A stretch of 6,420 nucleotides of DNA. Source: JABMMZ01 sp044373665. GTDB taxonomy: Bacteria; Bacteroidota; Bacteroidia; NS11-12g; UBA955. The translations under genes were made by a program, and so were the position numbers. The notes under the pieces were generated by a model, which was not told the DNA's origin, ran no database searches, and saw nothing but the letters and a program-made list of their open reading frames with translations. Shown piece by piece: positions 1 to 6,420 of the stretch (within the stretch, counting starts at the first letter, position 1; each line of letters opens with the position of its first letter). The stretch covers positions 1 to 6,420 of the forward strand of contig JBIPNH010000123.1 of NCBI GenBank assembly GCA_044373665.1, written 5' to 3'.

Positions 1-2685
1 GGAAGGGTTTGGTCTGTTTTTGAGTTTTTTATGAATCTCTCCTAAAGTGGGCCACTTCCCCCCTATTTTGACATAAGCGCAATTGGTCCAGAAAAAATTA
101 GTCAAAGAGGCATTGTCTCCCGCATAAACAAGTCGAGTTGTTGTATACATAGCTATAGCACCTCCCTCGGGATTTGTGTACATGTATTCCCCGGCGCTTT
201 TTCTTCGGGCATCATCAAAACGACTAAACTCACACGTGGCTGTGAATATAACAGGCAAAGTGTTTTTGTTTTTTAAGCTATTAATCAACGGAATATCAAT
301 CACTTTTTCAGAAGCCAAATACTGTTCACCACCATGACCAACATAATTGAAAATTAAAGTTCCATTTTCAAAATCCTTAATGATAGCTTCTTGTACCTCA
401 GGATACCTTTGCGAACCGCTTAAGTTTTGTTGTTTGTATGAATCAAAATAAATTTTATTGACATTTAAGTTTTTTACTGTGGTGTCTAAAAACTCACTAA
501 TATTTTCAAAATCATTTACAAACATTGTCTCCCAACTTGCATCGGCATCATCCGCACAAAGGGTGGCATTTGTTCTCCAATTCCCCAAAGTTGCTTCACT
601 TTTATAATGTATTACTTTATCAACCATGTCCATAGCCTCTGTTGGAGTAGAGACAGGCATTCGCGACACAACAACTTCAAGTTTTTGTTCATTTATCCAT
701 AAACCGTCGGTAGAATCTAAATAGCCGAAAAAATCATCAGAACAGTAATAACCATTGCTGAATGAAGTTGGAATATTCCATTTAGGTTCCGACTCATAAG
801 TAGGCACAAAATTAGTATTGCCAGAGATTCTGTCTTTGTAGTCAAAACTAGCGTCCCCTAATAATAAAACATATTTTAATTGATTGACTGGATTATTATT
901 TCCATCATAAATCAATTTCAAAAAATCGCGAATGGCGCTAATATCCTGAGAACCGCTCGAAAATTCATTGTATATTAATTGGGGGCTGACCACCAAAACT
1001 TGTAAATTTGATTTTAATCGGTGATAATCTGCCAATTTATTAGCGGCATCTTTAAACACATCAGGGGCTATAATAATATATTGAACAATGCCTGCACCAT
1101 GTAAATTTTGATTCGGCACCTCTTCCACAAAATCAGGTTTCAAGAAATCCCCGTTAAAAAGCACATACTCTTTAAGTACAAATGAATTGTTATCTCTAAA
1201 TACAGATGCGCCATTGTCTGTAAATAAGGTTTGCACTTGTGGATCAACAGGATTCGTCACATCAAAAACCACTGAATTTGAAGTGAGATTTTGCAATCTG
1301 TACTCTACCGTTCCGTGTTGAAGTGCTTGGATATTACTAAAAGGCATAAAATTTTCTTCCTTATTAAGCAATCGCGATCCATGCAATTCATAATAATTTA
1401 ACCAAGCTCTCGAACTACTGTTAGGTTTATTGTAAGTAAAGCGCAATTGAACATCGGGTGATGATGTGGCTATAGAACCGCTTCTTATTCCACCATCTGT
1501 AAAACAATCATATTTAGAAACAAGGTCTTGAAAAAACATGGTTGTAACCACATTCCCATTTATTTGAAGATTCATTTGACTAAGAGTTGGGGATACAACC
1601 CCAGCCTCAAAATAAACACTTACCTCTTTATCCGTTGTAATATTGGCCAATCTTTGATTAAAAGTATATGAAGTCTGTTGATCGAACTTTTCACCTAACC
1701 AAATTCTACCTTCATTACAAAAATTTTCTTTTTCATCATCATGAAAAACATGGTAATCAAACCAATTAAACGCTTTATCTGCAACAAGAGAATTTCCATT
1801 CGAGCGTGTATTCATTCGTTTTCCTGAACCACCGCCATAAGTCAAAAAGAAAAATGTTTTGTCAGAATAGTAATTTATTTGGTGCTCATACCTTTGTCTT
1901 TGGAAATTGTATTTCCATTTATGAGGCCCTTGAACATAGAATAGAATATAATCATCATCATTAAAAACGCCGTCCCCTTCACCTATAATTTGAATTGCAT
2001 TTTCGGGCAAATCTTCGTACCTTGTTGCGGCATTATCTTCGGGCAACATTGCCCCTTGGTGACCATAAATCTTGATAGTTTTTGGATTAATTGATTCAAT
2101 ATCCAAACCTGCGGCTTTCAAATCACTTTTAGTTAGTTTGTAGACACCATCTTGAACAACACTAAATTTCAGCCACTTCCCTGTTGCCAATACAGTGCTG
2201 GTTGATCTTCTTTTTGAACTTGAAACATTAGTATTTTTTTCGACTTTTCTGGTATTGTTAACGACTAATTCATAGGATTTTAAGCAATGTACCTCGCCAT
2301 TTTTTAAAACAAAAGGACTTAAAGTGTATGCCGCAAATAATTGAGGTCCCTCATAAGTATGGTATTGTTTTAATTTAACATCAGCAGAAAGAAGAGGTTT
2401 TATTTTATTTTTGAAAGATTCGAAACCAGATAATTTTTCAAAAACAGGGTTTTGGATCGTTATTTCGGTATAATATTCAGAGGGGAAATTTTCAGTAATA
2501 GAAGGTAAAAAAACAGACCCAAAAAGGGACTCAGATAAGGTGAAATTTTTAATAATTGGGGTCTTATGTTCTGAAGAAAGATCCCAAATAAGTGATTTTT
2601 GGGGTATCAAAGCAACGTTTTGCGCAAACACAGTGTTATAAAAGAATATTGACAAAACAGAAGTAAAACCGATATATTTAAGCAT
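1..2685 (-). CDS. porU: PorU, type IX secretion system C25-family signal peptidase/sortase (3' end beyond window)
   Basis: The frame is open from ATG at 2685 to the left edge: 895 codons, no stop. PorU proteins are usually about 1,100-1,300 residues, so the C-terminal part is missing. The start is followed by a signal peptide (residues 1-21, hydrophobic core, likely cleavage VFA|QN). Residues 22 to about 530 form the long N-terminal region typical of PorU. The gingipain-like C25 peptidase domain begins near YIIIAPD (about 536-542), with LLGDASFD around 608-615 and YYCSDDFFG around 647-654. The catalytic His is His784 in NYVGHGGEQ and the nucleophile is Cys818 in FTATCEFSR. Their 34-residue spacing resembles that of gingipains. 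In this family PorU sits on the cell surface, cleaves the C-terminal signal from T9SS cargo and helps anchor it to surface glycolipid. The gene diverges from porP/gldJ. porV would be a plausible gene beyond the left edge, but this cannot be seen. Confidence 0.93.
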   Translation of the reverse strand, partial: MLKYIGFTSVLSIFFYNTVFAQNVALIPQKSLIWDLSSEHKTPIIKNFTLSESLFGSVFLPSITENFPSEYYTEITIQNPVFEKLSGFESFKNKIKPLLSADVKLKQYHTYEGPQLFAAYTLSPFVLKNGEVHCLKSYELVVNNTRKVEKNTNVSSSKRRSTSTVLATGKWLKFSVVQDGVYKLTKSDLKAAGLDIESINPKTIKIYGHQGAMLPEDNAATRYEDLPENAIQIIGEGDGVFNDDDYILFYVQGPHKWKYNFQRQRYEHQINYYSDKTFFFLTYGGGSGKRMNTRSNGNSLVADKAFNWFDYHVFHDDEKENFCNEGRIWLGEKFDQQTSYTFNQRLANITTDKEVSVYFEAGVVSPTLSQMNLQINGNVVTTMFFQDLVSKYDCFTDGGIRSGSIATSSPDVQLRFTYNKPNSSSRAWLNYYELHGSRLLNKEENFMPFSNIQALQHGTVEYRLQNLTSNSVVFDVTNPVDPQVQTLFTDNGASVFRDNNSFVLKEYVLFNGDFLKPDFVEEVPNQNLHGAGIVQYIIIAPDVFKDAANKLADYHRLKSNLQVLVVSPQLIYNEFSSGSQDISAIRDFLKLIYDGNNNPVNQLKYVLLLGDASFDYKDRISGNTNFVPTYESEPKWNIPTSFSNGYYCSDDFFGYLDSTDGLWINEQKLEVVVSRMPVSTPTEAMDMVDKVIHYKSEATLGNWRTNATLCADDADASWETMFVNDFENISEFLDTTVKNLNVNKIYFDSYKQQNLSGSQRYPEVQEAIIKDFENGTLIFNYVGHGGEQYLASEKVIDIPLINSLKNKNTLPVIFTATCEFSRFDDARRKSAGEYMYTNPEGGAIAMYTTTRLVYAGDNASLTNFFWTNCAYVKIGGKWPTLGEIHKKLKNRPNPS

Positions 2686-2695
2686 AAAATAGATA

Positions 2696-2728
2696 CAAAA
2701 TTAAGTATAATTACCCACTGAAACGCAA
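2696..2728 (-). promoter_or_regulatory. Candidate Bacteroidota-type promoter for porU
   Basis: Read on the minus strand, TAATTTTG at 2703-2696 fits the Bacteroidota -7 consensus TAnnTTTG exactly. A TTG at 2728-2726 could serve as the -33 element, but the 22-bp spacer is slightly longer than the usual 19-21 bp. The -7 box ends only 10 nt before the porU ATG, so a transcript from it would have a leader of a few bases or be nearly leaderless. The motif is short and the region is AT-rich, so chance occurrence is possible. Confidence 0.4.
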
Positions 2729-2778
2729 CAGGATTAAAAAAAATATAAAAAAAATATGAAATTACAAAAAAATGACAA

Positions 2779-2786
2779 TATCTTTG
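2779..2786 (+). promoter_or_regulatory. Candidate -7 promoter element for porP/sprF
   Basis: TATCTTTG matches the Bacteroidota -7 consensus TAnnTTTG exactly and lies 29 bp before the chosen ATG at 2816, implying a leader of roughly 20-25 nt. No TTTG -33 element was found at the expected distance upstream, where the sequence is A-rich. If it is real, transcription starts downstream of the alternative ATG at 2756, which argues against that longer start. Confidence 0.4.
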
Positions 2787-2815
2787 TGAAGTATCCATTT
2801 ATACATCAAAGGAAA

Positions 2816-3805
2816 ATGAAAAAAATTTACGTTTTAGTTATGATCTGTGCTGTTTTCACAACAGCTAGAGCTCAAGACCCTGAATTTTCTCAATTCTATG
2901 CAGCGCCAGTTTACACGAACCCAGCTATGGCAGGGACTGCATTTTGTGGAAGAAATTCAGCAGGTAGAATGTCTATCAACTACAGAAATCAATGGCCAAG
3001 TTTACCCGGCACATTTAGAACTTTCAATGCAAGTTACGACCAACATTATGATAAAATTGGTGGCGGTATTGGATTAATGGCAACTTATGACAGAGCAGGT
3101 GCTGGTCAGTTAACTACGACTTCAGTAAGTGGCGTTTATTCTTATGTTTTACCAATTAACAAATATTTCTTTTTAAGAGCAGGTTTACAAGCCTCTTTTG
3201 TTCAGAAAGCAATTGACCATACTAAACTAAGATTTGGGGATCAAATTGACCCAACAAGAGGATTTGTTAATATAACTCAAGAACCAACTGCTAGCAATAG
3301 TGTAGTATTTCCAAATTTTGGCGCAGGATTTCTTGCCTATTCAGAAAGATTTTATGCTGGATTTGCCATACACAACATCACACAACCGGTTCAATCTTTT
3401 TACAGCAACAACGACGGTATTGTCCCAAGACGTTATACCTTTCATTCGGGTGTTGTAATTCCTTTGGATAACAAACGTATTTCACAAGCAACATTTTCAC
3501 CAAATGCTTTGTTTATGATGCAACAAAATTTCACTCAATTAAACTTTGGTTTTTATGTAAACAAAGGGCCAATTGTAACAGGTTTATGGTACAGACAAAC
3601 ATTAGGAACATTTGGTAACTCAGATGCCATAATGGTATTATTAGGTTTTAGAAAAGACAGATTTAAATTTGGCTACAGTTATGATATTACAGTCTCATCT
3701 GCAAGAGCAGCAGCTCCTGGTAGTCATGAAGTTAGCGCAACTGTGGATTGGTGTTTAAGAAACAGACCAGTTCGTTTCAAACCATTAAGATGTCCTGATT
3801 TTTAA
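2816..3805 (+). CDS. PorP/SprF-family type IX secretion outer-membrane protein
   Basis: The gene encodes 329 residues, a normal length for the PorP/SprF family. I chose ATG 2816 because it gives a clean signal peptide (MKKIYVLVMICAVFTTARA|QDPEF, cleavage after residue 19). An in-frame ATG at 2756 would add 20 charged residues before it. The mature N-terminus shows the family signature QDPEFSQFYAAPVYTNPAMAGT-like run (residues 20-41), then NYRNQWPSLPGTF, GGGIGLMATYDRAGAG and repeated aromatic/glycine strands consistent with an outer-membrane beta-barrel. It ends in an aromatic residue (CPDF). Family members work with T9SS: P. gingivalis PorP is needed for secretion, and F. johnsoniae SprF is needed to deliver the adhesin SprB. 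Bacteroidota often carry many paralogues, so its specific cargo cannot be assigned and no symbol is given. It is co-directional with gldJ, with a 74-bp gap, and divergent from porU. Confidence 0.9.
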   Translation: MKKIYVLVMICAVFTTARAQDPEFSQFYAAPVYTNPAMAGTAFCGRNSAGRMSINYRNQWPSLPGTFRTFNASYDQHYDKIGGGIGLMATYDRAGAGQLTTTSVSGVYSYVLPINKYFFLRAGLQASFVQKAIDHTKLRFGDQIDPTRGFVNITQEPTASNSVVFPNFGAGFLAYSERFYAGFAIHNITQPVQSFYSNNDGIVPRRYTFHSGVVIPLDNKRISQATFSPNALFMMQQNFTQLNFGFYVNKGPIVTGLWYRQTLGTFGNSDAIMVLLGFRKDRFKFGYSYDITVSSARAAAPGSHEVSATVDWCLRNRPVRFKPLRCPDF

Positions 3806-3811
3806 TTAAAT

Positions 3812-3842
3812 TTTGGAAATACACAATATTTAATCATTTTTG
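3812..3842 (+). promoter_or_regulatory. Candidate promoter for gldJ in the porP-gldJ gap
   Basis: TTTG at 3812-3815 and CATTTTTG at 3835-3842 are separated by 19 bp. This fits the Bacteroidota -33 TTTG and -7 TAnnTTTG arrangement with one mismatch, the first base of the -7 box. Transcription would begin around 3847-3850, giving a leader of about 30 nt. gldJ may therefore be transcribed independently as well as by read-through from porP, after which I see no terminator hairpin. Confidence 0.5.
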
Positions 3843-3855
3843 CAGTTTATAAGAT

Positions 3856-3879
3856 ATTAACACACGCACATTAACACAC
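3856..3879 (+). repeat. Direct repeat of ATTAACACAC in the gldJ leader
   Basis: Two perfect copies of ATTAACACAC lie at 3856-3865 and 3870-3879, separated by GCAC, giving a 14-bp period. The second copy abuts the gldJ ATG. The stretch contains no Shine-Dalgarno-like sequence. It could be a translation-enhancing leader, a protein-binding site or chance. The repeat itself is certain; its function is unknown. Confidence 0.6.
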
Positions 3880-5391
3880 ATGAATAGAAAGAAAAGTTTA
3901 TTGGCAATTTCGACATTAATGGCAGGCATCATGCTATTAACGCCATCTTGTGCCAACAAAAACAAATCAAAAACAACTGGCTTTGGTTACAACAGCCGTA
4001 AATGGGGTGGATTTGAAAATCACAAATACAAAGGACAAGAAACAGGACCAGGTTTGGTTTTAGTTCCTGCAGGTGCCTTTGTAATGGGTTCAACAGAACA
4101 AGACGTATTGTTTGAATACAACAACGTTGAGAGAAAACAAACAGTTCCATCTTTTTATATGGATGAAACAGAAGTCTCTAATTTACAATACGGCGAATAT
4201 GTCTATTGGTTACAAAGAGTCTTTGGTGAATCTTATCCTGAAGTATACAGAAAAGCTTTACCTGACACTTTATGTTGGAGAAGCAGATTGGCATTCAACG
4301 AACCTTATGTAGAATATTATTTCCGTCACCCTGCCTACAAAAACTACCCTGTAGTTGGTGTTAGTTGGTTACAAGCTACCGATTTCGCTGCATGGAGAAC
4401 AGACCGTGTTAACGAAATGATATTAGACAGAGAAAAAATTCACCCTTACAAAGATTTCAAAATGAAGGATGAAGAAAACTTTAATACCAAAGCATATTTG
4501 GCTGATCAATACAATCCTGCCACTAGAAAGAAACTAAAAGGTATGCCACGTGACTACAGAACTAAGAAAGGTCGTAGAGATGTAGGTACAAAAGATGGAA
4601 TATTATTACCTGAATACCGTTTACCAACAGAAGCTGAATGGGAATACGCTGCACAAGGTGCTATTGGTAATTCTCAATTTGAGAATACTGACGAAAAAAG
4701 AGTGTTTTCTTGGAACGACTTAACGGTGAGAATGACTCATGGTAAAGAAAAAGACAGAGGTAAAATTATGGCTAACTTCAAAAGAGACAAAGGGGATCAA
4801 GCGGGTATTGCGAGCCAGTTGAACGATGCTGGTGTTATCACTACTCCTGTTGATGCTTATTGGCCAAATGATTACGGAATTTACAACTTAGCAGGTAACG
4901 TTTCTGAATGGGTAATGGATGTTTACCGTCCTTTATCTTTCGAAGATGTTGATGATTTCAATGCCTTCCGTGGTAACGTTTTCTCAAAAGTAAAATTAGA
5001 CCAATACGGTGAAATTGAAGAAAAAGATTCATTAGGTCGTTTAATATTTGTTAAAGTAACAGATGAAGAAAACATCAACCGTAGAAACTACAAAGTTGCT
5101 GACAACATTGGATACAAAGATGCTACATTATACCAAAACGATGAGCAAGTCTATGAATATGGTGTAACAACTTTAATCAACGACAAAGCAAGAGTATTCA
5201 AAGGTGGTTCTTGGAATGATAGAGCTTATTGGATGAGCCCTGGAACAAGACGTTACTTAGATGAAAACTTATCAACCTCAACCATTGGATTCAGATGTGC
5301 AATGCACAGAGTTGGTTCTCCAATTGGTAACAGTAAAAAAAGAAACAGATCTCTCCCATCTAACGGAATAGGGAAAGGTAAATTAAAATAA
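3880..5391 (+). CDS. gldJ: GldJ, gliding motility / type IX secretion lipoprotein with SUMF1-like fold
   Basis: This is a 503-residue lipoprotein. It has a hydrophobic signal with a relaxed lipobox (LLTPSC, acylated Cys24) and then an FGE/SUMF1-like domain from about residue 58 to 476. Signature stretches are GLVLVPAGAFVMGS (58-71), YMDETEVSNLQYGEY (93-107), YPVVGVSWLQATDFAAWR (156-173), YRLPTEAEWEYAAQG (246-260), YGIYNLAGNVSEWVMDVYRP (332-351), KGGSW (441-445) and GFRC (470-473). The early GF/GGF segment, LPDTLCWRSRLAFNE (127-141) and the RTDRVNE run (173-179) resemble GldJ as I remember it, more than GldK/PorK. No gldL/M/N follows, and porU is nearby, as in flavobacteria. Both FGE catalytic cysteines are absent (D447 and M452 occupy their places), so a structural role is inferred. 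The family is needed for gliding and stable T9SS. It is somewhat shorter than F. johnsoniae GldJ (about 560 residues) and ends in a basic tail (484-503). GldK/PorK remains the alternative. Confidence 0.85.
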   Translation: MNRKKSLLAISTLMAGIMLLTPSCANKNKSKTTGFGYNSRKWGGFENHKYKGQETGPGLVLVPAGAFVMGSTEQDVLFEYNNVERKQTVPSFYMDETEVSNLQYGEYVYWLQRVFGESYPEVYRKALPDTLCWRSRLAFNEPYVEYYFRHPAYKNYPVVGVSWLQATDFAAWRTDRVNEMILDREKIHPYKDFKMKDEENFNTKAYLADQYNPATRKKLKGMPRDYRTKKGRRDVGTKDGILLPEYRLPTEAEWEYAAQGAIGNSQFENTDEKRVFSWNDLTVRMTHGKEKDRGKIMANFKRDKGDQAGIASQLNDAGVITTPVDAYWPNDYGIYNLAGNVSEWVMDVYRPLSFEDVDDFNAFRGNVFSKVKLDQYGEIEEKDSLGRLIFVKVTDEENINRRNYKVADNIGYKDATLYQNDEQVYEYGVTTLINDKARVFKGGSWNDRAYWMSPGTRRYLDENLSTSTIGFRCAMHRVGSPIGNSKKRNRSLPSNGIGKGKLK

Positions 5392-5409
5392 AATTTAAAC
5401 AGATATTTT

Positions 5410-5441
5410 AAAAGCCCTGCATCAGTCAGGGCTTTTTTTTT
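5410..5441 (+). terminator. Strong intrinsic terminator after gldJ
   Basis: AAAAGCCCTG (5410-5419) pairs perfectly with CAGGGCTTTT (5427-5436) around a 7-nt loop, and nine consecutive T residues run from 5433 to 5441. The hairpin starts 18 nt after the gldJ stop codon and should end the porP-gldJ transcript. On the opposite strand the trailing T-run is short, so it is mainly a plus-strand terminator. The next gene starts 12 nt after the T-tract. Confidence 0.9.
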
Positions 5442-5453
5442 CAATAACATAGA

Positions 5454-6420
5454 ATGAAATTCGAACAATACAATTTCCATCCCCACATTACTACCAATTT
5501 AACTAAATTGGGATTTAGAAGACCCACCGATATTCAATTTAGAGCCATTACTCCAATAATGAAGGGCGAGGATGTATTGGCTATTGCACAAACAGGAACA
5601 GGTAAAACAGCGGCATTTGCAATACCTATTATCAATCACTTGTGTAATAACAAAAAAAAGAACAGAAAAATTAGAAGTTTGGTTTTAGTGCCTACAAGAG
5701 AATTAGCTATTCAAATCAATGAAGTCTTTAATTCAATAGGATTCAATACAGGGGTCAAAGTATTCAGCTTATATGGAGGAGTAGAACAAGACAAGCAAAT
5801 ACAAACATTAAAAGAAGGGATCGATATACTTATTACTACACCGGGCAGAATGTTCGACTTAATAAGTCAAGGATATATCGATTTAAGTCAATTAGAAACA
5901 TTGGTTTTAGATGAGGCTGACCATATGTTAGATTTAGGTTTTTTGAAAGACATTACCGACCTAATGAAGCATATTCCATTTAAAAGACAAACTTTGTTTT
6001 TTTCGGCCACTATTACAGATAAAATTAGAAAACTAGCCTACTCTATTGTTAAAAACCCAATTCGTATTCAAATTTCACCTGAGAATCCAGTGAATAAAAA
6101 CATAGATCATTCGCTAGCAATGATTGAAATGGATGACAAAAGATTTTTTTTAGAAAGAATAGTAAACGAAAACCCAGAAAGCAAATTTTTGATATTTGTA
6201 AGAACAAAGGTTCGCGCAGAAAGAGTTGCAAAAGCGATGGAACGTGTTAACATTCAAACGTCAACCATACATGGAGATAAAGACCAAAAAGAAAGAATAA
6301 AAGTATTAGATCAATTTAGAAACAATACTATTAAAATATTGATAGCAACCGATGTTAGTGCTCGAGGAATTGACATAGCTGATGTTGATATTGTAGTAAA
6401 CTATGACCTTCCTGGCCAAG
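5454..6420 (+). CDS. DEAD-box ATP-dependent RNA helicase (RhlE-like, 3' end beyond window)
   Basis: The ATG at 5454 opens a frame of 322 complete codons running off the right edge. Superfamily 2 DEAD-box motifs appear in order: Q-motif region GFRRPTDIQ (20-28), motif I AQTGTGKT (45-52, Lys51 for ATP), Ia PTRELA (80-85), GG (108-109), Ib TPGR (129-132), II DEAD (153-156), III SAT (184-186) and V ATDVSARGIDI (298-308). Motif VI (HRxGRxGR) and any basic C-terminal tail lie beyond the window. The protein should unwind RNA duplexes using ATP, in RNA decay, ribosome assembly or cold adaptation; which one cannot be told here. No signal peptide is present, so it is cytoplasmic. The start fits the family N-terminus, 15-25 residues before the Q motif. 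There is no Shine-Dalgarno sequence and no recognisable promoter between the gldJ terminator and the start. Confidence 0.93.
   Translation, partial: MKFEQYNFHPHITTNLTKLGFRRPTDIQFRAITPIMKGEDVLAIAQTGTGKTAAFAIPIINHLCNNKKKNRKIRSLVLVPTRELAIQINEVFNSIGFNTGVKVFSLYGGVEQDKQIQTLKEGIDILITTPGRMFDLISQGYIDLSQLETLVLDEADHMLDLGFLKDITDLMKHIPFKRQTLFFSATITDKIRKLAYSIVKNPIRIQISPENPVNKNIDHSLAMIEMDDKRFFLERIVNENPESKFLIFVRTKVRAERVAKAMERVNIQTSTIHGDKDQKERIKVLDQFRNNTIKILIATDVSARGIDIADVDIVVNYDLPGQ

Noticed and set aside
2607..2798. Minus-strand 63-codon reading frame rich in Phe/Ile, overlapping the porU start and the intergenic region
   Set aside because: It is out of frame with porU, its upstream half is a translation of the A-rich promoter region, and its hydrophobicity comes from T-rich codons. 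No start signal or recognisable domain.
2756..2815. Upstream in-frame ATG that would lengthen the PorP/SprF protein by 20 residues
   Set aside because: The extension would place charged residues before a normal signal peptide, and the candidate -7 element at 2779-2786 lies downstream of it.
3929..4150. Minus-strand 73-codon frame inside gldJ, with similar short frames at 2847-3077 (+), 4112-4312 (+), 5253-5486 (-) and 6049-6231 (-)
   Set aside because: Each lies in another frame of a well-supported gene, or across the terminator, and shows no domain or leader of its own.
3880..5391. Annotation as a sulfatase-modifying / formylglycine-generating enzyme
   Set aside because: The domain fold matches, but both catalytic cysteines are missing, it has a lipoprotein signal, and the neighbours are T9SS genes.
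3880..5391. Annotation as GldK/PorK
   Set aside because: No gldL/M/N downstream, and the motifs LPDTLCWRSRLAFNE and RTDRVNE with the nearby porU fit GldJ better. Kept as the alternative.
1..6420. Search for CRISPR arrays, tRNA/rRNA genes, insertion-sequence ends, toxin-antitoxin or defence genes
   Set aside because: No regularly spaced repeats, tRNA-like cloverleaf, terminal inverted repeats or transposase motifs were seen. The window is almost entirely filled by four ordinary genes.

Overview
The window is a chromosomal segment from a low-GC member of the Bacteroidota. The organism call rests on type IX secretion / gliding proteins that are essentially confined to that phylum, on TAnnTTTG-type promoter elements, on the lack of convincing Shine-Dalgarno sequences, and on AT-rich codon use. 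No RNA gene, insertion sequence, CRISPR array, attachment site or prophage trace was seen. All genes look native to one genome.

Layout. Positions 1-2685 (minus strand) hold most of porU, the C25-family cysteine peptidase of the type IX secretion system (T9SS). It is cut by the left edge after 895 codons, shortly past its catalytic Cys. A 130-bp AT-rich divergent intergenic region (2686-2815) carries candidate promoter elements for both directions. On the plus strand come a PorP/SprF-family outer-membrane protein gene (2816-3805), a 74-bp gap with a well-spaced promoter candidate and a short direct repeat, and then a lipoprotein with a formylglycine-generating-enzyme-like (SUMF1) fold that I assign to GldJ rather than GldK (3880-5391). 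A strong intrinsic terminator follows at 5410-5441. Only 12 nt after its T-tract starts a DEAD-box RNA helicase (5454 to the right edge, truncated before motif VI).

How the genes fit together. PorU acts at the cell surface, removing the C-terminal sorting signal from T9SS cargo. PorP/SprF proteins are outer-membrane partners of the same machine. GldJ is a periplasmic-side lipoprotein required for gliding and, in Flavobacterium johnsoniae, for stable T9SS function. porU lying near gldJ matches the arrangement I recall from flavobacteria. The canonical gldL/M/N genes do not follow the lipoprotein, which supports the GldJ call. The helicase is probably a separate transcription unit with a general RNA-metabolism role.

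I found no clearly undescribed system. The points worth a second look are the unlinked porP/sprF-gldJ pair, the loss of both enzymatic cysteines in GldJ, the helicase start packed against a terminator, and the repeat-containing gldJ leader.
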